A stretch of DNA of 64,000 nucleotides from positions 1-64,000 of the forward strand of contig NZ_JACGWA010000001.1 of assembly GCF_014077505.1 (NCBI RefSeq). The letters run 5' to 3'. The stretch is from Colwellia sp. BRX10-3. GTDB lineage: Bacteria; Pseudomonadota; Gammaproteobacteria; Enterobacterales; Alteromonadaceae. The notes under the pieces were generated by a model. The model was given only the letters and a program-made list of their open reading frames with translations. It was not told the DNA's origin and searched no databases. Below are positions 9,538-17,943 of this stretch, piece after piece (within the stretch, counting starts at the first letter, position 1; the number at the start of each line of letters is the position of its first letter). A program made the translations under genes and the position numbers.

Positions 9538-11199
9538 ATGAACAGTCTATCAAACACGGTCAAAACAGCTTTATTCATAGCAATAATAAGCCCTACGCTA
9601 GTTTTTGCAAAAACGACATTAATTACCAATATTCAAGGCTACACCATAACGGGCAATAGCCTTGAGAGTTTCGCAGCTATTGCATTTACTGATGACAAAA
9701 TTGATAAAATATACTCGGCAACAGACAAACTGCCTACTTCAAAAAACTTAACGATTATTGATGGTGAAGGAAAAACCTTAATCCCAGGTTTGATTGACTC
9801 CCATGGACATATTTTAAGCTACGGACTAAGCCTTTTACGTGCAGACTTAGTTAATAGTGCTTCAGAACAAGATGCTATTAATAAAACTTTGGCATACGCT
9901 AAAAACAACACGGAATTAACATGGATACAAGGCCGCGGATGGAATCAAACGCAATGGCCAAGTAATGCCTTCCCTAGTGCAGAAAGTTTAGATAAACAAT
10001 TTCCAAAACAACCCGTCTGGCTTAAACGTATTGATGGCCACGCGGGTTGGGCAAATTCAAAAGCGATGGCAATGGCGGGGATCACCAAAGACACAGTTTC
10101 GCCTGAAGGCGGGGAGATAATTAAAGATAAAAACGGGATACCTACCGGTGTTTTTATTGATAATGCCATGGCATTAATTGATAACAGTATTGCGCCTTTA
10201 ACCATTAAAGAGCAAAAACAAGTATTAGTGAAAGCTATGGGCTCGCTTGCCAGTTATGGCCTTACGAGCGTACATGACGCCGGTATTGATACTGATAACT
10301 TAAATGCTTTTAAAGAATTAAGCCAAGAGAATGCCATGAGTATTCGCGTCAATGCTATGTTGTATTTACCGTCGGCTAAATGGCAACAAACTTTAGCCGG
10401 TGGCAAGTATCGCAGTGAAGACGATATGCTCACTTTTAATAGTGTAAAAATTCAAACAGATGGCGCTTTAGGTAGTCGCGGTGCAGCATTAATTGAAGAT
10501 TATTCTGACCATGCCGGTCACAAAGGTTTACTGCTAAATACGCCAAAAGAGTTTGAAAATTTAGTCAATACGTCAATGCGCCAAGGCTTTCAAGTGAATA
10601 GCCACGCTATTGGTGATAATGCTAATAAGCTTGTGCTAGATACTTACGAAACATATATCAAAGCGACTAAAACCCAAGATTTACGCCACCGTGTTGAGCA
10701 TGCACAAGTATTACGCCTTGAAGATATACCAAGATTTGCAGAGTTAGATCTTATTGCTGCCATGCAAGCAACCCACGCAACTAGCGATAAAAACATGGCG
10801 CAAGACAGACTTGGGCCAACGAGAATATTAGGCGCATACGCCTGGAGAAAGCTACTCGATGCTAATACGATAATTGCTGCTGGCTCCGATTTTCCGGTTG
10901 AATCGCCAAATCCATTTTTTGGTTTGCATGCCTCAATTACTCGTCAAGATCATAAAAATAGCCCACAAGGTGGTTGGTTTGCTGATCAGAAAATGACGCC
11001 GTTAGAAGCTTTTAGAAGTTTTACCCTAGATGCCGCCTATTCTGGTCACCAAGAAAATATTATTGGCAGCTTAGCCAAAGGTAAAAAAGCGGATTTTGTT
11101 TTACTCAACCATAATTTATTTACCATGCCTGAGCAAAAAATCTGGCAAGTTTCTGTCGATAAAACTTGGGTAAATGGCAAGTTAGTGTATAAGAAATAG
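9538..11199 (+). CDS. Exported amidohydrolase (YtcJ-like)
   Basis: A 553-residue metal-dependent hydrolase of the amidohydrolase superfamily, YtcJ/NfdA type. Seen: a Sec signal peptide (about residues 1-24), the first metal pair in IDSHGHIL (His89, His91), the Trp-rich insert GRGWNQTQWP, later ligands in VNSHAIGDNA and HRVEHAQVL, and the catalytic Asp in AAGSDFPVESPNP. Family members hydrolyse amides or cyclic imides; the substrate cannot be read from sequence. Good Shine-Dalgarno (AAGGAAG) before the ATG. It is probably co-transcribed with the VanZ-like gene 5 nt downstream. Confidence 0.88.
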   Translation: MNSLSNTVKTALFIAIISPTLVFAKTTLITNIQGYTITGNSLESFAAIAFTDDKIDKIYSATDKLPTSKNLTIIDGEGKTLIPGLIDSHGHILSYGLSLLRADLVNSASEQDAINKTLAYAKNNTELTWIQGRGWNQTQWPSNAFPSAESLDKQFPKQPVWLKRIDGHAGWANSKAMAMAGITKDTVSPEGGEIIKDKNGIPTGVFIDNAMALIDNSIAPLTIKEQKQVLVKAMGSLASYGLTSVHDAGIDTDNLNAFKELSQENAMSIRVNAMLYLPSAKWQQTLAGGKYRSEDDMLTFNSVKIQTDGALGSRGAALIEDYSDHAGHKGLLLNTPKEFENLVNTSMRQGFQVNSHAIGDNANKLVLDTYETYIKATKTQDLRHRVEHAQVLRLEDIPRFAELDLIAAMQATHATSDKNMAQDRLGPTRILGAYAWRKLLDANTIIAAGSDFPVESPNPFFGLHASITRQDHKNSPQGGWFADQKMTPLEAFRSFTLDAAYSGHQENIIGSLAKGKKADFVLLNHNLFTMPEQKIWQVSVDKTWVNGKLVYKK

Positions 11200-11204
11200 C
11201 AAGG

Positions 11205-11567
11205 ATGAACCTTATAACAAACTTTATTAAACAGTTCTGGCAAGGCATAACCTTGGTGATTCTAATTCTAATAACGGTTACTTCACTGTATCCTGTAGAG
11301 TATTTACCTAAGGTGCCAGGTAGCGACAAAACGCATCATTTTGTTGCCTATTGCGCTTTAATGCTACCGGTTGCATTACGTCGGCCTAAATATTGGTTAG
11401 CGTACGCCTTGTTATTCATTATATGGAGTGGTTTGATTGAATTGATTCAGCCACACGTTAATCGCTATGGTGAATGGTTAGACTTAGCAGCTAATGCTGG
11501 TGGTGTGCTATTGGCGGTAATTATTACGCAAATTTATTACGGGTTAACCTTGATATGGCGTAAATAA
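11205..11567 (+). CDS. VanZ-like membrane protein
   Basis: A 120-residue protein with about four membrane segments. It resembles the small VanZ-like family: the short loop PGSDKTHHFVAY, then GLIELIQPHVNRYGEWLDL, whose ExxQ and RxxxxxDxxAN pattern is typical. Biochemical function is unknown for most members. The AAGG before the ATG is too close to be an ideal ribosome site, so translation may be coupled to the gene upstream. Confidence 0.85.
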   Translation: MNLITNFIKQFWQGITLVILILITVTSLYPVEYLPKVPGSDKTHHFVAYCALMLPVALRRPKYWLAYALLFIIWSGLIELIQPHVNRYGEWLDLAANAGGVLLAVIITQIYYGLTLIWRK

Positions 11568-11654
11568 CGACCTTGTATTCACTAAATTACTATTTGGGCA
11601 TTTATTCTTAACTCAATGATTAATTAGCTAAGTCTAAGATAATTTACTACGTAT

Positions 11655-11680
11655 AAAAAAAGCCCTTAGGGCTTTTTTTA
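11655..11680. terminator. Bidirectional terminator
   Basis: AAAAAAAGCCC (11655-11665) pairs with GGGCTTTTTTT (11669-11679) around loop TTA. It sits between the convergent VanZ-like and diguanylate cyclase genes and has T-runs in both directions. Confidence 0.88.
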
Positions 11681-11704
11681 TTGTGACATTTTATATTAAT
11701 AACC

Positions 11705-12664
11705 TTATTTTTGATAAATCGTCACTTTATTACGGCCATTATCTTTCGATTGATATAAAGCATTATCAGCATGTTCGAGCCATTGTGATACCGAAGTGTA
11801 AGTGGGTTCAACCTCAGCTATTCCAATGCTAACCGTGTATTTAATTTCAATATCATTATAAATAACGACTGATTCTTCAACAATTTCACGCAACCGTTCA
11901 GCGAATACTAAACCATCTTCAGCATGAGTATCCGCCAATAAAATAACAAACTCTTCCCCACCATAACGTCCTGAGATATCAGTTTCTCGTACTTGTTCTC
12001 GGATAACTTTTGCTAAATGACGAATCACATCATCGCCAACTAAATGACCATAATTATCATTAACATTTTTAAAATGATCTATATCCAACATAACTAAGCT
12101 ACTAATATGTTGGCTACGAATATAACGTTTAAATTCAGTTTCTATACATTGCTGCCAATGATTGCGATTGAACAATTGAGTTAAACCATCGGTTTGGCTC
12201 AAAATAGCTAAATCAACGTTGGCTTTTTCCAACTCTTTTTTATGAGTGGCGTTATCAGTGACATCGTAAACCAGCAAACATACATGAGACACTTGACCTG
12301 TAGTTGACATTAAAGGAATAAACGTCGTGTTCTGGTACATAAAATCAGCGGTACCGGTAATCGGCCTATAATTGTTGAACTTAAAAACATAAGAGCGTTG
12401 CTCCCAAATAGTAAAGGCTTTATTTTTCAACAAAATAACCGATTCAGCTTTGCGACGAAACCAGTCTTCTGGTATTTCATCAAAAAGTTCAAAGAGTAAC
12501 TTACCTTTTACTTCTCGTGGCAATAAGCCACTATGGTTTTCCATAAAACCATTCCAAATTTGAATATTGTAATCACGATCAAGCACCACTAAGCCAACAT
12601 CAATGGTATGCAGCATCTCCATCATCCAATGTAACTCATTCAACTCTTCGGTTTGCACTGACAT
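11705..12664 (-). CDS. PAS-GGDEF diguanylate cyclase
   Basis: A 319-residue cytosolic protein with a PAS sensor domain (about residues 10-140) and a GGDEF domain (about 155-319). The active site is GGEEF at 235-239. An RxxD inhibitory I-site (RETD, 226-229) lies exactly five residues before it, so product inhibition by c-di-GMP is expected. No membrane segment is seen. It starts 2 nt after the stop of the upstream REC-CheC gene, so the pair is an operon in which the response regulator probably acts on, or alongside, the cyclase. Confidence 0.93.
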   Translation of the reverse strand: MSVQTEELNELHWMMEMLHTIDVGLVVLDRDYNIQIWNGFMENHSGLLPREVKGKLLFELFDEIPEDWFRRKAESVILLKNKAFTIWEQRSYVFKFNNYRPITGTADFMYQNTTFIPLMSTTGQVSHVCLLVYDVTDNATHKKELEKANVDLAILSQTDGLTQLFNRNHWQQCIETEFKRYIRSQHISSLVMLDIDHFKNVNDNYGHLVGDDVIRHLAKVIREQVRETDISGRYGGEEFVILLADTHAEDGLVFAERLREIVEESVVIYNDIEIKYTVSIGIAEVEPTYTSVSQWLEHADNALYQSKDNGRNKVTIYQK

Positions 12665-12666
12665 GG

Positions 12667-13782
12667 TTAATCCAACAAATAAGCAATTTTATTATTAAGT
12701 GTTGCTACTGACTCTTCGGTAAAGAGCAAAAGTAAGTCGCATCTAATTGAGTAGTTTTCAATACTGTAACTGATTTCTATTGCGAGGGTTTTCTTCCATT
12801 TCTTGGTGTTGGTCGCAATTAATTCTGAAATTTTCCTGTGCTGACCTAATACCACAGGGTGCCCCTGACTGAATGACATATCTAGTTGCGCCGAAATACC
12901 ATTTAAGCACGCACCAATAAGAATGTTAGCCATGTCCATCAACAATTCTAATTCGATATTACTATCTAAACTATGATCATATTTCATTAATGAAGCAATA
13001 TCTTTAAAACTAGAGTCATTGAGAATTAACAATGCTTCACCTGAAACACCTGCACCGATAAAGCCTTGGCAGATGCCCGAGGTTGTATCTTTGCTTTCAA
13101 CGTCATAAAGCGCCATGGTGAGTTCGCTTACCTCAATAAAGTTAACATTGGGAATAGGTAAAACCACAAAAACATCTAATAAACGGGCTAATAATCCCCC
13201 TGCCTGCCCCATCGCCACGTTGGCAATTTCCTGATAACAATCGAGCATTTCACTATTAATGTCGAGTGGCGGTTGCTCTAATTTTGATGGTGCAGTAGGT
13301 ACTACAATAGCCGTTTTTTCCACTTCACTAACGGTTATATTTTTTATTGGGTCTATTGCTTGATTGATCGCTGCAGTTGCTGGTGAGTCAGTCTCGTTAA
13401 TAACAAGTTCATCCTTACTAAAAACCCCATAAGCATGTAAAACCTCAGTAAGCTTGTTTTTATCAATAGGTTTTTTTATGAAATCTAAGGCACCTAAGCT
13501 CTTAACTCTTTGATGTGCTTCAGGTTGAATATCACCTGAAATAACAATAGCTAGTGTTGGTAAATCTTGTTTTAATATTGTTTCTAGTACTTGATAACCG
13601 TCCATTTTTGGCATATTTAAGTCAAGTAATAATATGTCGCCTTTGCCCGCCTTAATTGCCGCTATTGCTTCAATACCATTGGTAGCAAATGTTATATCAA
13701 CATCCCAGCCATCAGGAAGCGAACGCGCGACTTGTTTTCGCGCCATATTAGAGTCGTCACAAATAAGTAAAGGTGTTGGCAT
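12667..13782 (-). CDS. Response regulator fused to a CheC-type phosphatase domain
   Basis: A 371-residue protein. Residues 1-120 form a REC domain: acidic pair Asp9-Asp10, phospho-acceptor Asp54 in LLLDLNMPKMDG, and KKP Lys104. After a linker (121-175) comes a CheC/CheX-type domain. Its first motif matches the CheC consensus exactly: Asp181-x3-Glu185-x2-Asn188-x22-Pro211. The second copy has Glu279-x3-Asp283-x2-Asn286-x22-Pro309, with Asp in place of Glu. Such domains dephosphorylate CheY-type receivers, so the protein could dephosphorylate itself or a partner. It is the first gene of the pair with the PAS-GGDEF cyclase. Confidence 0.88.
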   Translation of the reverse strand: MPTPLLICDDSNMARKQVARSLPDGWDVDITFATNGIEAIAAIKAGKGDILLLDLNMPKMDGYQVLETILKQDLPTLAIVISGDIQPEAHQRVKSLGALDFIKKPIDKNKLTEVLHAYGVFSKDELVINETDSPATAAINQAIDPIKNITVSEVEKTAIVVPTAPSKLEQPPLDINSEMLDCYQEIANVAMGQAGGLLARLLDVFVVLPIPNVNFIEVSELTMALYDVESKDTTSGICQGFIGAGVSGEALLILNDSSFKDIASLMKYDHSLDSNIELELLMDMANILIGACLNGISAQLDMSFSQGHPVVLGQHRKISELIATNTKKWKKTLAIEISYSIENYSIRCDLLLLFTEESVATLNNKIAYLLD

Positions 13783-13967
13783 AAACGAAAAAACCCTAGG
13801 TTGCTATGACAAAACACAGCTTAATCAAACTCTTTACAAGATATATTCAGCATTAAATATTTCACGACCAAATACGCAATATAAACTCACACGTCTATGT
13901 TAAACCATAGTTCGATTTTAAAAATAAAACACGATTAATTCGCATTTTTTCTATCACAAAGGTAAGC

Positions 13968-14648
13968 TTGAACTCTATTTTACCCTATGTAAATATCCAA
14001 ATTATGAATATTTTAAAATTACCAGCAATTGTACTACTTAGCTCAGTATTTATATTTTCAGCAACAGCCGAAACTTCGGTATCGGCGCTAACAGAAACTA
14101 CCAATTTAGTCATGGCGGGTAATAAGTACGTCACCCTACTTGGCAATCAAGTAAATTTAGGCGATGTAGCGCCTGATTTTAAAGTGGTAACTGAGTCATT
14201 TTCACCTGTAACATTGTCTGAATTTAAGCATAAATCAGTGCTGATTTCAGTGGTACCGAGCTTAGATACTGGTGTGTGCTCTATTCAAACCAAACGCTTT
14301 AATGACGAAGTAGCAAATTTACCTGAAGACGTCGTTATGTTAACTATTAGTAATGATTTACCTTTTGCTCAAAAACGTTTTTGTGAAACAGAAAAAGTAG
14401 ATAGCATAAAAGTTTTATCTGACGCAGTTTGGCGCGATTTTGGCCACAATTATGGTCTACTGATCAAAGATATGGGCCTATTAACACGTGCCATTTTCAT
14501 TATTGATGCCGACGGAAAAATAGCTTACAAAGAGTTAGTGGCTAATATTTCTCAACACCCAGATTACGAAACAGCGTTAACAAAATTAAAATCGATGAGC
14601 CAAACCGTTAAACCGGTTGCAACGACGACTAGTGAGCAATCAGGCTAA
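13968..14648 (+). CDS. tpx: Exported thiol peroxidase (Tpx-like)
   Basis: A 226-residue peroxiredoxin of the Tpx group, which reduces H2O2 and alkyl peroxides. Seen: the Tpx-type PSLDTGVCSIQT (peroxidatic Cys104) and a resolving Cys139 in FAQKRFCE, with a Tpx-like 35-residue spacing. E. coli Tpx is about 168 residues; here a hydrophobic N-terminal leader (NILKLPAIVLLSSVFIFSA) precedes the domain and looks like a signal peptide. The start may be TTG 13968, which has AAAGG upstream, or ATG 14004, which gives a more typical leader but poor Shine-Dalgarno. It is a single-gene unit. Confidence 0.87.
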   Translation: MNSILPYVNIQIMNILKLPAIVLLSSVFIFSATAETSVSALTETTNLVMAGNKYVTLLGNQVNLGDVAPDFKVVTESFSPVTLSEFKHKSVLISVVPSLDTGVCSIQTKRFNDEVANLPEDVVMLTISNDLPFAQKRFCETEKVDSIKVLSDAVWRDFGHNYGLLIKDMGLLTRAIFIIDADGKIAYKELVANISQHPDYETALTKLKSMSQTVKPVATTTSEQSG

Positions 14649-14662
14649 CGCTTATTAAACGA

Positions 14663-14710
14663 TTATAATAGTAAGAGCCAATGGTAAATCGTTAGCTCTT
14701 ACTATTATAA
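14663..14710. repeat. Perfect 16-bp inverted repeat
   Basis: The arm at 14663-14678 is exactly repeated in inverse at 14695-14710, with a 16-nt loop. It follows the tpx stop by 14 nt. There is no T-run after either arm, so it may be a 3' stabilising hairpin or a relic element rather than a normal terminator. Confidence 0.75.
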
Positions 14711-14786
14711 AACCCCTAGAATTGAAAAATAAAACTCTATAAATCAATAGAATACAATTATCCATCAAAAAACTTTCAATATTCCT

Positions 14787-14814
14787 CTTGAAATAAAATT
14801 CATCAATCCCATCT
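14787..14814 (+). promoter_or_regulatory. Sigma-32 (heat-shock) promoter of hsp20
   Basis: CTTGAAA (14787-14793), a 13-nt spacer, then TCCCATCT (14807-14814). The RpoH consensus is CTTGAAA-N13/14-CCCCATnT, so only one position differs. It points at the small heat-shock gene and would give a leader of about 170 nt. Confidence 0.75.
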
Positions 14815-14960
14815 CTAATAGTGTAGTCGCCGATAGGGTCTACACAAACCGCCTGTTCAATATTGAAAGGCACAATTAAACTCTGAAAAGATTAAATTTC
14901 AGGTGTAGTAATTCGCAGCATTGGCTGGTTTTAGCATCCGAAAGATATTTACAGAGACAA

Positions 14961-14984
14961 CATATTGCTAAACTTAGATAGGAT
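14961..14984 (+). promoter_or_regulatory. Candidate ROSE-type RNA thermometer hairpin of hsp20
   Basis: TTGCT (14965-14969) can pair with AGGAT (14980-14984), which contains the Shine-Dalgarno of hsp20. The pairing gives U-U, U-A, G-G, C-G and U-A, the U(U/C)GCU-versus-SD arrangement known from ROSE thermometers of small heat-shock genes. Flanking CAT (14961-14963) and ATG (14985-14987) extend the stem. Confidence 0.55.
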
Positions 14985-14991
14985 ATGAATT

Positions 14992-15459
14992 ATGCGTACA
15001 ACTACAGATTTCAGCCCACTTTACCGCTCATTTATCGGATTCGACCACTTAGCCGGATTAATCGATAAAGCATCAAGAGCAGATAAACAATCTTCTTACC
15101 CTCCGTATAACGTAGAGTTACTCGCAGAAGATCAATACCGTATAACCATGGCAATAGCCGGGTTTGCAGAACAAGAACTCGACATTGAATCCAAACAAGA
15201 CACGCTAATTGTTACAGGTACAAAAGCCGGTAACGACAATCATAAAGAGCGTAGATTTTTGCATCAAGGCATTGCTGATCGAAACTTTGAACGTAAGTTC
15301 CAATTGGGTGAACATGTCAAAGTCATCGGTGCGTTTATAGAACATGGTTTACTGTCTATAGATTTAGAACGAGAAATACCTGAAGCGTTAAAGCCGAGAA
15401 AAATTGCCATTAATGGAAAAAGCTTATTACAACAAAATAAGGTAATTGATAAAAGTTAA
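14992..15459 (+). CDS. ibpA: Small heat-shock protein (IbpA-like Hsp20)
   Basis: A 155-residue ATP-independent chaperone that holds unfolding proteins for DnaK/ClpB. It begins in typical IbpA style (FSPLYRSFIGFDHL) and has an alpha-crystallin domain at about residues 38-130 (YNVELLAEDQYRITMAIAGF, GLLSIDLEREIPE). Its single-copy position, sigma-32 promoter and possible thermometer hairpin all fit a heat-shock gene. An AGGA Shine-Dalgarno lies 8 nt before the ATG. Confidence 0.93.
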   Translation: MRTTTDFSPLYRSFIGFDHLAGLIDKASRADKQSSYPPYNVELLAEDQYRITMAIAGFAEQELDIESKQDTLIVTGTKAGNDNHKERRFLHQGIADRNFERKFQLGEHVKVIGAFIEHGLLSIDLEREIPEALKPRKIAINGKSLLQQNKVIDKS

Positions 15460-15493
15460 GCCCTTATTTACACCCGTTTCTCCCTATTGTTTT

Positions 15494-15519
15494 GCCCAGT
15501 CTATGACTGGGCTTTTTTT
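15494..15519 (+). terminator. Terminator of hsp20
   Basis: GCCCAGT (15494-15500) pairs with ACTGGGC (15506-15512) around CTATG and is followed by seven T. Confidence 0.9.
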
Positions 15520-15702
15520 ATTAAAAAATAACATGCTCATAAAAATAGCTAGCAACTAAAAATTAGCTCCTCAAAGCAAATTTAAGTATGCAAGAAACCC
15601 GAGTCAAGCCAACAGCAAGTTGCTATTTCATTTTGAGATAAACCATATTTATATAATTTGATATACAATCATTACAGAAAATAATACAAAAGGGATGTAA
15701 TC

Positions 15703-16479
15703 TTGAGTATCACGATTAAAAATAAGCTAACTAAAGTGCTCATGCTATTTGTGATCTTTTTCTCTTACAGCGCTATTTCGGCAAAAATCAATATCGTTAC
15801 CGAGCATCTAGCACCGTTTCAAATAGTTAAAGAGGACTCTATCACCGGATTATCAACTCAAATCATCGAAGCGACATTAAAAGAAGCAAACATTGCTTAT
15901 AATATAGATGCTCACCCTTGGTCCCTATCCTATAATCGTGCGTTAAAAGAAAAAAACACCTGTATATACTCAATAGTACGTATCCCTGAGCGAGATACAC
16001 TTTTTCAATGGGTTGGCCATATTGCAACCAGCTCAACTTCATTCTACTCTTTAAAAGATAATCCTATTAAAATTAGCACTTTAGAACAGGCGAAAAACTA
16101 TAAAGTTGCAGTTATAAAAGATGATGTTGCCCATCATTACCTGCTTTCAAAAGGCTTTATTGAAAACAAAAATATCTATGTTATGGATAATAATGAGGCG
16201 TTACTCAAGTTACTAGAAGTCCCTAATCGTCAAATTGACTTAGTCGTGATTAATGATGATTTGCTCACTAACCGAGTAAATAATGCCATTGAATCATCTA
16301 AATATAAAAATGTGCATACCTTTGAGAATTTCAAATTTGAGTTTTATTTTGCCTGTAGTTTGAAAACAGAGAAAGCAATTATTCAATCGCTTAGCAAAGC
16401 AATGGAGAAATTAGACAAAGAAGGTGTTTTTGAAAAAATAAAAAGGAAGTGGTATCACAAAATGGGTAATATAATCTAA
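15703..16479 (+). CDS. Periplasmic solute-binding protein, family 3-like
   Basis: A 258-residue exported protein: signal peptide about residues 1-27, then the SBP_bac_3 pattern (INIVTEHLAPFQI, GLSTQIIEATLKEA, CIYSIVRIPERDTLFQWVG, EKLDKEGVFEKIKRKW). Family members bind amino acids or other small polar ligands. No permease or ATPase is adjacent, so it may be a stand-alone or sensory binding protein. The start is TTG, supported by AAAAGGGA upstream. Confidence 0.82.
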   Translation: MSITIKNKLTKVLMLFVIFFSYSAISAKINIVTEHLAPFQIVKEDSITGLSTQIIEATLKEANIAYNIDAHPWSLSYNRALKEKNTCIYSIVRIPERDTLFQWVGHIATSSTSFYSLKDNPIKISTLEQAKNYKVAVIKDDVAHHYLLSKGFIENKNIYVMDNNEALLKLLEVPNRQIDLVVINDDLLTNRVNNAIESSKYKNVHTFENFKFEFYFACSLKTEKAIIQSLSKAMEKLDKEGVFEKIKRKWYHKMGNII

Positions 16480-16558
16480 GCAATAATCTAAATATTATTG
16501 CCTGCTGCAACCATTATTTAATCGTAATATACATCAAACTAGATTATTCAAACAATAA

Positions 16559-16592
16559 GAACAAGCAGAACCCTGGTGAGCAATGCTTGTTC
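16559..16592 (-). terminator. Hairpin downstream of the M20 hydrolase
   Basis: A 9-bp perfect stem, GAACAAGCA (16559-16567) with 16584-16592, separated by 16 nt. On the minus strand it is followed by TTATTGTTT. It probably ends the M20 hydrolase transcript. Confidence 0.55.
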
Positions 16593-16605
16593 AATGCTCT
16601 TGATA

Positions 16606-17943
16606 TTATTTCGACATTACATCAAGTAGCGCGTGAACCGTTGCCTCAACACCTGCTTTAATAGCCGGTTCAGGTGTTATTTTAAATTGTGGGCTATGAT
16701 GACTTGGTACGGGTGCTCCACCGGCAGCTGCGCGTTCAAAATCAGCTTTTGGGGTGCCACCGACATTAAAATAAACGCTCGGAATATAAGGTTCAGTAGT
16801 AAAAAAACCAAAATCTTCTGCGCCCATTCCAGTTTCTGCTGGTGCTAACAAAGTATCCTTACCCATTTTTTCTCTTAATACACCTTTTAAGCGTTGCGCA
16901 AGTTTTTGATCGTTAAAGGTTGGAGGAAAAGAGAACTCATTAACCACAACCTCAGGCAACTTGTCTTCTGGCATACCTGCGGTACGCGCTGTACCAATAG
17001 CGATACGCTTAATTGCCGTTAGCAGTTGCTCACGTACTTCTGGTGTTAGGCTGCGTACTGTTAACTGTAACTTGGCCTGGTCCGAAATAATATTGTGCTT
17101 GGTGCCTGCATGAAACGCCCCAACAGTAATTACACCGGCATAGCGTGGTGCTAGCTCACGGCTAATAATGGTTTGCAGGTTATTGACTATTTGCGCACCG
17201 ATCATAATAGGATCTTTACCCTGATGTGGGTACGCACCATGGGCACCAATGCCGTGTACTGTTATATCTACGGTATCGGCTCCTGCATATGGCGAACCTT
17301 CATCAACAGTAATCTTACCGGCTTCGGAATCAGCATCAACATGAAAAGCAAAAGCATAATCCGGTTGACCAAAACGCTGCCATAAATTATCTGCCATCAT
17401 CGCAGAAGCTCCTGGCCCTTTCTCTTCTGCGGGTTGGCCTATCAGCATTAAAGTGCCTGACCACTTATCTTTATTCTCGGCCATATAGCGGGCAGTTCCC
17501 ACTAAGCTGGTAATATGAACATCGTGACCACAAGCGTGCATAACGCCAACGGTATCGCCATTCCAATCCTTCATTTTAACTTTTGAGGCATTAGCTAGGC
17601 CTGATTGCTCAACAACCGGTAAGCCGTCCATGTCAGCTCGCACCATCACCATAGGGCCAGCACCATTTTTCATGATACCAACGATTCCAGTACCACCAAC
17701 ACCTTGAGTAACCTCAAAACCAACGGCTTTTAATTCTTGAGATAAACGTTTTGCGGTTTTGGTTTCCATTAATGACAATTCAGGGTTTCGGTGAAAATGA
17801 TCCCATAATGGTGCTAAGTGCTGCTTATAGTCTTTAGCAATAGAGTCAGCAGCATTTTGTTCAAATGCTAAAACATTACTCGTAGTAAACGACGAGACGG
17901 TTAGTACAGTTGCAATTAGGATAGATAGTGCTTTACGGTTCAT
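16606..17943 (-). CDS. Exported M20-family amidohydrolase
   Basis: A 445-residue metalloenzyme of the M20D/hippurate hydrolase group. Seen: signal peptide (about 1-26), HACGHDVHITSL (metal-binding His and Asp), EEKGPGASAM (catalytic Glu pair), the dimerisation-domain HGIGAHGAYPHQGKDP and the final histidine in PSHHSPQF. Family members release amino acids from N-acyl derivatives; the substrate is unknown. I used ATG 17943 rather than ATG 17955, because GGAG lies 6 nt before it. It stands alone and is divergent from the kyn operon across a 555-nt gap. Confidence 0.88.
   Translation of the reverse strand: MNRKALSILIATVLTVSSFTTSNVLAFEQNAADSIAKDYKQHLAPLWDHFHRNPELSLMETKTAKRLSQELKAVGFEVTQGVGGTGIVGIMKNGAGPMVMVRADMDGLPVVEQSGLANASKVKMKDWNGDTVGVMHACGHDVHITSLVGTARYMAENKDKWSGTLMLIGQPAEEKGPGASAMMADNLWQRFGQPDYAFAFHVDADSEAGKITVDEGSPYAGADTVDITVHGIGAHGAYPHQGKDPIMIGAQIVNNLQTIISRELAPRYAGVITVGAFHAGTKHNIISDQAKLQLTVRSLTPEVREQLLTAIKRIAIGTARTAGMPEDKLPEVVVNEFSFPPTFNDQKLAQRLKGVLREKMGKDTLLAPAETGMGAEDFGFFTTEPYIPSVYFNVGGTPKADFERAAAGGAPVPSHHSPQFKITPEPAIKAGVEATVHALLDVMSK

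Noticed and set aside
13634-13903. 89-residue plus-strand ORF antisense to the REC-CheC gene
   Set aside because: Most of it is complementary to the REC domain coding frame; its sequence is low-quality and has no ribosome site.
14655-14873. 72-residue minus-strand ORF over the inverted repeat after tpx
   Set aside because: It runs through the 16-bp inverted repeat and into the hsp20 promoter region, with no Shine-Dalgarno and no domain.
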